This document shows positions 33,768 through 42,231 of a DNA stretch of 52,790 nucleotides, piece after piece. Positions within the stretch are counted from its first letter, which is position 1; every line of letters begins with the position of its first letter. The notes beneath the pieces are model-generated. The model was not told the DNA's origin. It worked only from the letters and a program-made list of their open reading frames with translations, and ran no database searches. Position numbers and translations under genes: made by a program. The stretch is from Clostridium ihumii AP5 (lineage in GTDB: Bacteria > Bacillota > Clostridia > Clostridiales > Clostridiaceae): positions 1-52,790 of the forward strand of contig NZ_CCAT010000068.1 of the NCBI RefSeq assembly GCF_000612845.1, written 5' to 3'.

Positions 33768-35518
33768 TATTCCACCTCCTCAGCCATAATAGCATCTTCT
33801 AATTGTTGTTTTTCATAAATATCCTTGTAAATACCTTCTTCTAATAAAAGTTCACCATGTGTTCCACTTTGAACAATTTCTCCATTTTCTAAAACTATTA
33901 TTTTATCTGCATTTTTTATTGCTGAAATTCTATGTGAAATTATAATAGACGTTTGATTTTTCATTATTCTATTTAAATTCCCCAATATTTTAACTTCTGT
34001 TTTAGCATCTACTGCAGATAAACAATCATCTAATATTAAAAGTTCTGGTTTTTTTATAAGTGCTCTTGCTATTGAAACTCTTTGTTTTTGGCCACCAGAC
34101 AATGTAGTTCCTCGTTCCCCTACTACCGTATCAAATTTATTAGGAAAATCCATTACATTATCATATATATCTGAGTTTTTAGCCGCTTCATAAACTTCTT
34201 CTATATTCATATTTTCAAATGCTAAATTTATATTTTCTGAAATAGTATTGGAAAATAAAAAAGGATCTTGTGATACAAAACCTACATTTTCTCTTAAAAC
34301 CTTAATTGGTATTCTGTTTATGTCTTCTCCTCCAATAATGATTTTATCATTTTCAATATTGTATAATCTCAAAAGTAAGTTAATCAAAGTTGATTTACCA
34401 CTTCCAGTTCTTCCAACTATACCTAATATTTCTCCTTCTTTTATAGTTAAGTTTATATTCTTTAATACATCTGTATCTGTTCCTGGATATGAAAAAGTTA
34501 AGCTTTTCAACTCTATATCACCTTTTATCGATTTGATATTTTTCACATTATTATCTACTATTTCTGGTTTTTGAACTAGGACTGCCTCTATTCTTTCCAG
34601 TGATGCAAGTCCTCTTTGAAGATTATTTATAACCCATCCAATAGCCATCATTGGCCAAACTAAATTTCCTAAGTACATATTAAAAGTTATAAAATCACCT
34701 ACAGAAATATTACCTAAAATAACAAATGTACCACCAACAGCTACTAATATTACGAAACTTAATAAGGAAATAAATTCTACTAGTGGAGAAAATACACCCC
34801 ATATTTTAATAAAATCCATATTTGCTTTAAAATTATTTTCATTTTCTTTTGCAAATCTTTCAAATTCCTTTTCTTCTTGAACGAAAGATTGAATTATTCT
34901 TATACCTGAAAAATTTTCTTGCACTAAATCTGTTATTTTTGAAAAACACCTTTGAACTTTAGTAAATCTTTTGTGGATTTTTTTGCCGAATATTCTAGAT
35001 GATATTGCTATAAATGGTAGTGGTATTATTGCTAAAAGTGTTAACTTGAAATTTATAGTAAGCATTATTATTACTGTTGCTATAGTTAATACAACAGCAT
35101 CAAAAAACATAATTACTCCTGGTCCTAATGCCATTCTCACTGCATTTAAATCATTTGTTGCTAATGCCATTAAATCTCCAGTTTTATTTTCATTATAGAA
35201 GTTTATAGATAATTCTTGTAAATGTCTGAAAAACTTATTTCTTATATCATATTCAATTTTTCTTGAAGTTCCATTTACATAAATACGCCACATAAATCTT
35301 CCTATAGCCATGAGTAACGCTAATAGTAACATTTGTATTATTGCAATAGCTATCATTTTTGATGTAGCCTCACCTAAAGTTAATGAGTCTGTCAAATGCC
35401 CTAAAATTTTAGGTGGTATAAGTTGAAGAATATCTACCATCAGCAAAAATACTATTCCTACAAAATATCTCATTTTATACTTAGATGCGTATTTTAATAG
35501 CGATTTTACCTTCCCCAT
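33767..35518 (-). CDS. ABC exporter subunit with degenerate ATP site (BmrC-like)
   Basis: 583 residues, close to B. subtilis BmrC (585). Export domain at 1-310, then Walker A GRTGSGKST, Q-loop FVSQDPFLF, a canonical LSGGQKQRVSIARA, and Walker B LLILDDCLSAVD, where the usual catalytic Glu is Asp. This is the pattern of heterodimeric exporters with one inactive site, matching a partner with an atypical signature. The overlap TAATG couples it to the downstream subunit. GTTATA/TATAAC (35563-35578) upstream is a small dyad in the promoter region. No leader peptide like bmrB is visible. Confidence 0.87.
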   Translation of the reverse strand: MGKVKSLLKYASKYKMRYFVGIVFLLMVDILQLIPPKILGHLTDSLTLGEATSKMIAIAIIQMLLLALLMAIGRFMWRIYVNGTSRKIEYDIRNKFFRHLQELSINFYNENKTGDLMALATNDLNAVRMALGPGVIMFFDAVVLTIATVIIMLTINFKLTLLAIIPLPFIAISSRIFGKKIHKRFTKVQRCFSKITDLVQENFSGIRIIQSFVQEEKEFERFAKENENNFKANMDFIKIWGVFSPLVEFISLLSFVILVAVGGTFVILGNISVGDFITFNMYLGNLVWPMMAIGWVINNLQRGLASLERIEAVLVQKPEIVDNNVKNIKSIKGDIELKSLTFSYPGTDTDVLKNINLTIKEGEILGIVGRTGSGKSTLINLLLRLYNIENDKIIIGGEDINRIPIKVLRENVGFVSQDPFLFSNTISENINLAFENMNIEEVYEAAKNSDIYDNVMDFPNKFDTVVGERGTTLSGGQKQRVSIARALIKKPELLILDDCLSAVDAKTEVKILGNLNRIMKNQTSIIISHRISAIKNADKIIVLENGEIVQSGTHGELLLEEGIYKDIYEKQQLEDAIMAEEVE

Positions 35519-35659
35519 GTAATCCCCGCCCCCTTACAAATATTGATAAATTTTCCTTATGTTATAATGTTATAACAATTGTGTAAATTCTTCAATAAAC
35601 TTAATAAATTATTAATTTATTAAAATTTATATATGTTTATTTTGAATTTATTAAAATAA

Positions 35660-35717
35660 AAAAGACAAAAATTATTATATAAAAATTTTTTAATATAATA
35701 ATTCTGTCTTTTTACTT
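35660..35717 (-). terminator. Terminator after padR
   Basis: On the minus strand AAAAAGACAG, ATTATTATAT and complementary sequence fold into a long stem ending TTGTCTTTTTTATTT. It separates padR from the exporter operon. Confidence 0.75.
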
Positions 35718-35739
35718 AACTAATATTAACCGTTAAATG

Positions 35740-36183
35740 TTATTCATATAAATCCTGATATATCATTTTAAAAACTTCTAATGATTGTTCTATTCTATCT
35801 CTTAAAAGTTCTTTTTTATTTTCTAATTCCTTTTCTCCATCTTCAGTAAGTTTATATACTTTTTGTGTTTTTTTCTTAGTATCATCCCACTGACCTTCAA
35901 CCAATTTTTGCTTTTCAAGCTTTTTTAATAATGGATATATTCCACCAGTGCTCGGCACCCATGCCCCATTAGTCCTTAAACCTATTTTATTAGAAATGTC
36001 ATTGCCATTTGTTGGTCCCAAACTTAATATATACAATGCATATATAGGTAATAATCCTTTAGTAAAAACCTGACCAACAGCTTCTTTTTCTTGTTGAACT
36101 TTTTTTAGTTCATTAAGTTTCGCTTTATATTCTTCATATAATAGACGTTCCTCTTCTTTTACATCTCTTAAACTTCCACTCAT
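35740..36183 (-). CDS. PadR-family transcriptional regulator
   Basis: 147 residues. The winged helix (about 45-130) has GLLPIYALYILSLGPTNGNDIS, TGGIYPLLKKLEKQKLVEG and KKTQKVYKLTEDGEKEL, all typical of PadR. It follows degV by two bases, so they are one operon and it may control that operon by the palindrome at 37101-37168. PadR proteins often regulate drug exporters, and a BmrCD-like exporter lies just downstream, but its promoter lacks the same operator units. Confidence 0.88.
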   Translation of the reverse strand: MSGSLRDVKEEERLLYEEYKAKLNELKKVQQEKEAVGQVFTKGLLPIYALYILSLGPTNGNDISNKIGLRTNGAWVPSTGGIYPLLKKLEKQKLVEGQWDDTKKKTQKVYKLTEDGEKELENKKELLRDRIEQSLEVFKMIYQDLYE

Positions 36184-36185
36184 AT

Positions 36186-37034
36186 TTAATTAACCCCGTA
36201 AAAAACTATTCCTATAAGCCCAGGGCCTGAGTGTACACCAGCTACTCCACTTATAAGTCCTTTAAAGTATGTTCTATTTATATTTTTATTTTTTGAAATT
36301 TCTTCTAACATTTTTTTGGATTCTTCTTCAGCACATCCATGCCCTACATAAACATCATATCTTCCTCTGTCTAAAATCTTGTTTGCAATTTCTATCATTT
36401 TATTTATAGATTGCTTTCTTCCTCTTACTTTATCATAAGTTGTATACTCGCCCTCTTCACTAACTCTTATTATAGGTTTTATATTTAAAATTTCTGCAAT
36501 CGTTCCAGCAACTTTACCTATTCTTCCACCTTTTTTTAAATACTCTAATGTTCCAATTATAAAAAATGTTTCACTTTTTTCTCTTGTTTCTTTTACTATT
36601 TTAACAACATCTTCAAAACATTTTCCTTCTTCTATCAATTTACCTGCATGTTGTATCATTGCAGATTCCATACAAGATATACTTTTTGAATCTATCACTT
36701 CTGTTATTATTTCTGGATAATCATTACTTACAAGTCTTAATGCATTATTCATACCTGATAATTTACTTGATATAGTAACTGCTATCACATGAGTGTAACC
36801 TTCTTCTTTTAGCTTTTCAAACATTTTTGTCATATCATCCATAGATGTTAATGATGATGTTATGGAGTATTTATCCAATGAATCATATACCTCTTGAGAA
36901 TTTATATCTACCCCATCTCTATAATCATGTCCATCCATTATTATTCTAAACGGCAATACTGTAATATTATATTTCTCTACCATATCTCTTGTTATATCAG
37001 AAGCACTATCTGTTACTAATGCTATTTTTTCCAT
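36186..37034 (-). CDS. DegV-family fatty-acid-binding protein
   Basis: 282 residues. IALVTDSASDITRDMVEKYNITVLPFRI at the start, YTHVIAVTISSKLSGMNNAL with the fatty acid carboxyl-binding serines, and GTLEYLKKGGRIGKVAGTIA are typical. DegV/FakB proteins hold a fatty acid and present it to FakA kinase for phospholipid synthesis. FakA is not in this window. The start at 37034 is fixed by AGGAGG eight bases upstream. First gene of the degV-padR operon. Confidence 0.93.
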   Translation of the reverse strand: MEKIALVTDSASDITRDMVEKYNITVLPFRIIMDGHDYRDGVDINSQEVYDSLDKYSITSSLTSMDDMTKMFEKLKEEGYTHVIAVTISSKLSGMNNALRLVSNDYPEIITEVIDSKSISCMESAMIQHAGKLIEEGKCFEDVVKIVKETREKSETFFIIGTLEYLKKGGRIGKVAGTIAEILNIKPIIRVSEEGEYTTYDKVRGRKQSINKMIEIANKILDRGRYDVYVGHGCAEEESKKMLEEISKNKNINRTYFKGLISGVAGVHSGPGLIGIVFYGVN

Positions 37035-37100
37035 TCTCTTACCTCCTAAATACACTTAACAACTATGAATAAGTTTTACAATCTTTTCTTGTTTTATATT

Positions 37101-37168
37101 TATATTATATATCACTACTGATACATATATCAATAGTGATATATGTATCAGTAGTGATATATAATATA
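37101..37168. promoter_or_regulatory. 68-bp perfect palindrome: degV promoter with three operator units
   Basis: Arms of 32 bases (37101-37132 and 37137-37168) are exact reverse complements around ATAG. Within are three 14-base dyads at an 18-base period, TATCACTACTGATA, TATCAATAGTGATA and TATCAGTAGTGATA, i.e. TATCA-nTAn-TGATA. On the minus strand TTGATA (37133-37128), 18 bases and TATAAT (37109-37104) form a promoter inside the palindrome. The PadR protein encoded in the operon is the likely ligand. Confidence 0.85.
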
Positions 37169-37200
37169 TTTCCCATATTTATAATATAATATAAATAAAA

Positions 37201-37246
37201 AAATGAAGATTCTAGTGACTTTCATAACTAAAATCTTCATTCTAAC
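37201..37246 (-). terminator. Terminator after the DUF1450-like gene
   Basis: On the minus strand AATGAAGATT and AATCTTCATT pair and are followed by TTTTTTTATTT. Confidence 0.75.
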
Positions 37247-37335
37247 ACTTAAATTAAATATAATAAATTATCTATTTAAAGGAAATTTTAACCTATTCTA
37301 CTCAAAAAGTCCACACCTTAAATTAAAGTTTATTT

Positions 37336-37563
37336 TTATTTCATAATTTCTTTCTTTATTTTATAATATAATTCTTCTGTGTTTTTTCCATCTACTAACA
37401 CTCCATCAACTCTAGAAATCAAATCCCATCCACACTTGTCACATGCCCCAATACATTTATTAACCTTTATATTAACTTCTTCCTTAAACTCTTTTTCTAC
37501 TTTTCCCTTAACTTCTTCATATCCTTCATTGCATCCACAAAAACTTATAGTTTTCTTACTCAT
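37336..37563 (-). CDS. Small DUF1450-like thioredoxin-fold protein with four to five cysteines
   Basis: 75 residues. FCGCNEGYEEVKGKVEKEF at the start and NKCIGACDKCGWDLISRVDGVLVDGKNTEELYYKI later match the layout of B. subtilis YuzB (DUF1450), which is a small thioredoxin-like or [2Fe-2S]-type fold. The cysteines (CGC, then CxxxCxxC) could bind a cluster or zinc. Function unknown. Ribosome site AGGTGA lies before the ATG. Lies between degV and the cob operon, with its own terminator. Confidence 0.75.
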   Translation of the reverse strand: MSKKTISFCGCNEGYEEVKGKVEKEFKEEVNIKVNKCIGACDKCGWDLISRVDGVLVDGKNTEELYYKIKKEIMK

Positions 37564-37650
37564 GATAAATCACCTCTATCTTACATTTTGTAGACCGACT
37601 TATAATCTAAATAGGTTGAAACAACTTTTTATAAATTTTAACTTTAATAA

Positions 37651-38406
37651 TTATATTGCAAAAAATATAGTAAGTATTAATATTTCTACAATTTCATTTA
37701 TAGCACCTAATGTATCTCCTGTAAGTCCATTAATTTTAGAATTGCAAAACATATTAAATAAGTATGTAACTACTAATACTGTAATCATATTTATAATTAT
37801 CGCTTTAGGTGTTATAAATATTGCTTGTATTAATATAGCTATTACACTAGTTACAATTAATTTTTGCCATGAAATTCTTCCTATAAATAAATTTCCACTG
37901 CCAGTTTCCTTTGCTGGTTTTCCTATAGTTGAAATAAGAACTACTGCTAATCGTCCCATTACTGGTGCTATAATTATCATTTCTGGAGTAAATGATTCTA
38001 TAGCTAATTTTATAAGTTGATATTTAAATAATATATCTATAACTATAGCTATACAGCAATAAGCTCCTATTCTACTATCTTTCATTATTTCTATTATTTT
38101 TTCTTTTCCACCTTTAAATGCAAAGAAACCATCACATACATCTCCAAGCCCATCCATATGTAATGCACCAGTTAAAAGTACTGCCGTAAGTACAACAAAC
38201 ATAGATGTTATGCTAGGTGGTAAAAATTTATTAAAAAATAAATATACTAAATACTGTATTCCACCTATTATTAATGCTATAATTGGAAAAAAGCTTGAAC
38301 CTCTTATGAAGTTTTCATCACTACATTCTAATTCCTTATTTACTGGAATTCTTGTGAAAAATTGAACATATAATAAAAAGTCATTTATGTAATTTTTAAT
38401 TTTCAT
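37651..38406 (-). CDS. cobS: Adenosylcobinamide-GDP ribazoletransferase (cobalamin synthase, CobS)
   Basis: 251 residues, about six to seven membrane segments. It joins adenosylcobinamide-GDP with alpha-ribazole (phosphate). The family motif HMDGLGDVCDGFFAFKGGKEKIIEIMKDSRIG contains the Mg-binding acids. FFTRIPV at the start is also typical. Third gene of cobC-cobU-cobS, 13 bases after cobU. Confidence 0.95.
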   Translation of the reverse strand: MKIKNYINDFLLYVQFFTRIPVNKELECSDENFIRGSSFFPIIALIIGGIQYLVYLFFNKFLPPSITSMFVVLTAVLLTGALHMDGLGDVCDGFFAFKGGKEKIIEIMKDSRIGAYCCIAIVIDILFKYQLIKLAIESFTPEMIIIAPVMGRLAVVLISTIGKPAKETGSGNLFIGRISWQKLIVTSVIAILIQAIFITPKAIIINMITVLVVTYLFNMFCNSKINGLTGDTLGAINEIVEILILTIFFAI

Positions 38407-38419
38407 TTTTCTCTCCTAA

Positions 38420-38968
38420 TTATTTTAATTTTAATGGTAATCCACAAGTAACAAAGTAAACTTCATCACTTAGTGATGCTATAAATTGATTAACTGAGCC
38501 AGCTATATCTCTATATATTCTGCTTAGTCTATATTCTGGCACTAATCCACTTCCAACTTCATTGGTTACCATTATCAAATTTTTATTATTTTCTTTAGAA
38601 CTAAGAATTAATTTTTGAAATTCATTTTTTATATTTTTTTCCATATCATCTACTTCTTCTAATGAAAGACTATCAAAATCTATATTTTTTTCAAACATTA
38701 AATTAGTAATCATTATTGTAACACAATCTAATAAAATATTTTTCTTATCACTATTCTTTATACATTCATCCAAATTTTTATATCCTTCATAAGTATTCCA
38801 ATTTGAATTTCTTCTTGTAATATGCTTATCAATTCTATTTTTCATTTCTTCGTCTGTAACTATAGCAGTAGCAATATATAAAACATCATCATTTCCATCT
38901 AATATTTTTTCTGCATATTCACTTTTGCCACTTCTACTGCCACCAGTAACTAATGTTATCTTATTCAT
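38420..38968 (-). CDS. cobU: Adenosylcobinamide kinase/guanylyltransferase (CobU)
   Basis: 182 residues from MNKITLVTGGSRSGKSEYAEK, which carries the P-loop. DCVTIMITNL and NEVGSGLVPEYRLSRIYRDIAGSVNQFIA are conserved. It phosphorylates adenosylcobinamide and adds GMP. The ATG at 38968 is preceded by GAGGAGG; a longer in-frame ORF from 39016 would include that site. Confidence 0.95.
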   Translation of the reverse strand: MNKITLVTGGSRSGKSEYAEKILDGNDDVLYIATAIVTDEEMKNRIDKHITRRNSNWNTYEGYKNLDECIKNSDKKNILLDCVTIMITNLMFEKNIDFDSLSLEEVDDMEKNIKNEFQKLILSSKENNKNLIMVTNEVGSGLVPEYRLSRIYRDIAGSVNQFIASLSDEVYFVTCGLPLKLK

Positions 38969-39020
38969 ATTTTCCTCCTCTTTTTCTTTATTAAAACTTT
39001 TTAAGAAATTTAACATTTAT

Positions 39021-39629
39021 TTATTTCAAAATACTATTAGAATTTATTCCTTCTATAAATAGATTTTCATATTCATATTTAATAACAGCTACATCACCAT
39101 TATGACATGCAAACTTCCAAAATAAATCCATATTATTATTCATAATATAGCAATATATTGATCTTATAACTCCACTATGAGTAACAACTATAACATTTTC
39201 ATCATTACTTTTTATTATTTCTTTAAAAATTTTAACAACTCTATTATACATTTGATTATAACTTTCACCTTTAGGTGGAATGAAATTAATCCAGTCATTT
39301 TGCCATACTTTAGATTCTAATGGATATTTTCTACATATACTATTATAATCCAATCCTTCAAATTCTCCAAAATTTCTTTCATTTAGTCTACTATCTTCTA
39401 CTACATTTATCTTCTCATACTTCTCATTTTCTAAAATTAATTCTAACGTATCATGAGTTCTCTTTTTCTCACTGACATACGCCTTACTTATATTTATATC
39501 TTGAAAAAAAATTTTTAGTCTTTTACATTGTAAAACGCCTTTTTCCGTTAATACACTATCCATATCACCATAAAAACTTTTTTTAATATTTTCATCCGTT
39601 TCTCCATGCCTTACTAAATATATATTCAT
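39021..39629 (-). CDS. cobC: Histidine phosphatase, probable alpha-ribazole phosphatase (CobC)
   Basis: 202 residues. YLVRHGETDEN holds the catalytic His; LNERNFGEFEGLDY and VVTHSGVIRSI complete the phosphoglycerate-mutase-like site. By itself the family could have another substrate, but its place as the first gene of an operon with cobU and cobS makes removal of phosphate from alpha-ribazole phosphate or cobalamin phosphate most likely. Confidence 0.85.
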   Translation of the reverse strand: MNIYLVRHGETDENIKKSFYGDMDSVLTEKGVLQCKRLKIFFQDINISKAYVSEKKRTHDTLELILENEKYEKINVVEDSRLNERNFGEFEGLDYNSICRKYPLESKVWQNDWINFIPPKGESYNQMYNRVVKIFKEIIKSNDENVIVVTHSGVIRSIYCYIMNNNMDLFWKFACHNGDVAVIKYEYENLFIEGINSNSILK

Positions 39630-39786
39630 GTTCTACCCTCACTTATAAAATAATATTATTTAACAACCAATATTCATTATATACTACTTTCCATTATATT
39701 TTAAATAAATGAAAATAGTAACTGACTAACTTTTTAAACCAATGAATTTTATTTTTTTATATTTTATGATATACTTTTATTTGTTA

Positions 39787-39816
39787 TTGATAATGATTAT
39801 TAGTTATATTTATTAT
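39787..39816 (+). promoter_or_regulatory. Promoter with Fur-family box before the metal importer
   Basis: TTGATA (39787-39792), 18 bases, TATTAT (39811-39816). TGATAATGATTATTA at 39788-39802 matches the 7-1-7 Fur consensus TGATAATnATTATCA in 13 of 14 fixed positions and covers the -35. Fur, Zur or a related protein would repress here. Confidence 0.7.
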
Positions 39817-39914
39817 TGAACATATATTCATAGATGTTCTTATAAATTTTACTATTTTTGTCTATAATATATAGTGTAATATTTTTACATATCAGAGTGC
39901 GAAAGGATGATTTC

Positions 39915-40565
39915 ATGATTGATATAAAAAATTTATCTTTTTCTTATAATAATTCTAAAGATTATATTTTAAAAGATATTAATTTAAAAATTGACAAAGG
40001 TGAGTATGTTTCCATAATTGGAGAAAATGGTACAGGAAAAACTACATTAGTAAAATTAATTCTAAAACTTTTAAAGCCAACTACTGGTTCTATAAATATA
40101 AATACTAATAATGTATCTTATGTTTGTCAAAAAATAGATAGTTTTAATTCAGGATTTCCAATAACCGTTTATGAAGTATTAGATATTCAAAGGAAAGTTT
40201 TAAAAATAAAAGACAAGTCTACTATATTGAATGCTCTTAGTTCTGTAAATATGTTAAATTATAAGGATTCTCTTATTGGCAGTCTTTCTGGTGGTCAACA
40301 ACAAAAAATTCTCATTGCCAGGGCAATAATGAGTAAAAGTGATTTAATCATATTAGATGAACCATCTACTGCTCTAGATGAAAAAAGTATTGAAGATTTA
40401 TACACTATAATAAAACATCTAAATAAACATCACAATATAACAATCTTATCTATCGAACATAACATTGATAATGCACTTAAAGTTTCATCTCAAATTTTAC
40501 ATGTTAAAGATGGTTTAGTTAAACTACATTCAGTTATTAATAACACTGTAGATTTAGTTCGATAA
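39915..40565 (+). CDS. Metal ABC transporter ATPase (ZnuC/AdcC type)
   Basis: 216 residues. Walker A GENGTGKTTL, Q-loop VCQKID, signature LSGGQQQKILIARA, Walker B LIILDEPSTALD and H-loop SIEHN. The start at 39915 follows GAAAGGATGA; an in-frame longer ORF from 39858 lacks such a site. With the next gene it forms the inner-membrane part of a zinc or manganese importer. The binding protein gene is not in the window. Confidence 0.88.
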   Translation: MIDIKNLSFSYNNSKDYILKDINLKIDKGEYVSIIGENGTGKTTLVKLILKLLKPTTGSININTNNVSYVCQKIDSFNSGFPITVYEVLDIQRKVLKIKDKSTILNALSSVNMLNYKDSLIGSLSGGQQQKILIARAIMSKSDLIILDEPSTALDEKSIEDLYTIIKHLNKHHNITILSIEHNIDNALKVSSQILHVKDGLVKLHSVINNTVDLVR

Positions 40566-40589
40566 TGATTAACAAAATGGAGGTTTCAA

Positions 40590-41387
40590 ATGTTTCAATA
40601 TGAATTTATGCAAAATGCTTTTATAGCAGCTGCTTTTGTTTCTATATTATGTCCTTTAGTAGGTGTGTTTTTAGTGTTAAAACGATATTCTATGATGGGT
40701 GATACTCTTGCACATAGTTCATTTGCTGGTGTTGCAATAGGTCTAGTTACTGGATACAATCCAATTTTATGTGCATTTATATTTACAAGTTTATGTGCAA
40801 TATTTATAGAAGTTTTAAGAAATTATTATAAGAAATATGCAGATTTAATATTAGTAATAATTCTAACATTAAGTGTTGGTATAGGTATTACATTATCTAG
40901 TATGGGTAAAGTTAATGCAAATATAAATTCATTTTTATTTGGTAGCTTATTAACCGTTACTAAACAAGATTTATTAACTATGCTTATACTAACTATAATT
41001 TCTATACTTGTACTTTACAAACTTTATGATAAATTAGTTTATATAACTTTTGATGAGGATAATGCTAAAGTAAGTAATATAAATGTCACAGCAATAAATT
41101 ACATCTTTGCTCTTTTAGTTGGTGCTACAATCTCTGTATCAATTAGAGTTATGGGTATTCTTGTAATGTCATCTATGATTGCATTACCTGTTGCAACTGC
41201 ATTACAACTAAAAAAAGGATTTAAATCTACATTACTGTTTTCTATACTATTTGGATTTATTGATATTATTTTAGGACTATTTGCTTCTTACTATTTAAAT
41301 TGTGCTCCAGGTGGAACAATTGCTTTAGTTTCTGTAGGAGTTCTTATGCTAGTTATTATTTTAAATTCTCTATTTAAAAAACAATAA
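40590..41387 (+). CDS. Metal ABC transporter permease (ZnuB/AdcB type)
   Basis: 265 residues, about eight to nine membrane segments. FVSILCPLVGVFLVLKRYSMMGDTLAHSSFAGVAIG is the family signature, with GATISVSIRVMGILVMSSMIALPVATA later. 24 bases follow the ATPase gene, with GGAGGT near the ATG. The Fur-type box upstream suggests response to metal shortage. Zinc is the more likely ion, but manganese cannot be excluded. Confidence 0.9.
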   Translation: MFQYEFMQNAFIAAAFVSILCPLVGVFLVLKRYSMMGDTLAHSSFAGVAIGLVTGYNPILCAFIFTSLCAIFIEVLRNYYKKYADLILVIILTLSVGIGITLSSMGKVNANINSFLFGSLLTVTKQDLLTMLILTIISILVLYKLYDKLVYITFDEDNAKVSNINVTAINYIFALLVGATISVSIRVMGILVMSSMIALPVATALQLKKGFKSTLLFSILFGFIDIILGLFASYYLNCAPGGTIALVSVGVLMLVIILNSLFKKQ

Positions 41388-41399
41388 TATATACTTATA

Positions 41400-41440
41400 A
41401 AAAAAAACTTAGGTTTATAACATAATAACCCTAAGTTTTC
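41400..41440. terminator. Bidirectional terminator
   Basis: AAAACTTAGG and CCTAAGTTTT pair around a 15-base loop, flanked by A and T runs. It sits between the convergent permease and sirohaem-type genes. Confidence 0.85.
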
Positions 41441-41444
41441 TATT

Positions 41445-42140
41445 TTAAATTATAACATTATTTTCTGTATATTCTAAGTTAGCCTTTTGTATAACATCCT
41501 TTCTAAACACTTCAGCACCTATTCTATCAATAAAAACACCTAGTTTTTCCCCAAATTCAGCATTTTCCTTATAATATTCTAATATAACTTTAACTAAATT
41601 ATATGCCTCATTTTCATTTAGCTCAGACTTTATTATATTTGCCATTCTCTGATGATATCCAGCAGATCCACCAGCTACAACTATTAATTTACCATTGTAA
41701 TCTGCTATGACACCTAAATCTTTAGCATAAACACTCCCACAAGCATTTCTGCATCCAGCAACTCCTATTTTCGTTCTATTAGGTACTTCCATCCCATGAA
41801 AATCTTTGCTTATCCTCATGGCTAATGGCATAGTATTATATCTCACTCTTTTACAAAATCCCGCTGGGCATATTTCAACATTCTTCACAGAGTATTGATT
41901 TTTTACTGCCGGTTCCATTTCCAATTCATCCCATATACTTTTCAAATCTTCTTCTTTTAAATTTGTAATCATAATTCTTTGCCCAGAATTTATTTTTAAA
42001 ACACCATTATATTTTTCTGCTACTTCTGCTATCTTTTTTAAATTTTTAGGTGTTATAAATCCGCCTGGTATATGTGGAGTTATTGCATATGTTCTCTTTC
42101 CATCTCTTATTTTTTGTAAATTTCCATAATGATTTCCCAT
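41445..42140 (-). CDS. Small nitrite/sulfite reductase-like (sirohaem, 4Fe-4S) protein
   Basis: 231 residues. The N-terminal half (YAITPHIPGGFITPKNLKKIAEVAEKY, then LKINSGQRIMITNL) is the ferredoxin-like half-domain of sirohaem reductases. The second half has cysteines ICPAGFCKR and GVAGCRNACGS, the 4Fe-4S/sirohaem site. Classical enzymes have C-x5-C and C-x3-C; here the first pair is C-x4-C. At this length it corresponds to one half of a normal two-repeat sulfite reductase, as in the small clostridial types. The substrate is unknown. Single gene. Confidence 0.8.
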   Translation of the reverse strand: MGNHYGNLQKIRDGKRTYAITPHIPGGFITPKNLKKIAEVAEKYNGVLKINSGQRIMITNLKEEDLKSIWDELEMEPAVKNQYSVKNVEICPAGFCKRVRYNTMPLAMRISKDFHGMEVPNRTKIGVAGCRNACGSVYAKDLGVIADYNGKLIVVAGGSAGYHQRMANIIKSELNENEAYNLVKVILEYYKENAEFGEKLGVFIDRIGAEVFRKDVIQKANLEYTENNVII

Positions 42141-42186
42141 AAATTCAACTCCTATATATATTTTTTTATTAAGTATATCATAAAAG

Positions 42187-42228
42187 TAAAAATCTATAAT
42201 GTAACTTAAGTTACATTATAGATTTTTA
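42187..42228. terminator. Perfect 42-bp palindrome, bidirectional terminator
   Basis: 21-base arms, left TAAAAATCTATAATGTAACT plus T, with no loop bases at the centre (AACTTAAGTT). On the minus strand it follows the ribokinase gene and ends in T residues. It could also be an operator for the sirohaem-type gene, which begins elsewhere, but position favours a terminator. Confidence 0.7.
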
Positions 42229-42231
42229 GTA

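Noticed and set aside
31737-37034. PadR as direct repressor of the BmrCD-like exporter
   Set aside because: The exporter promoter lacks the TATCA-nTAn-TGATA units found before degV, and a terminator separates the genes.
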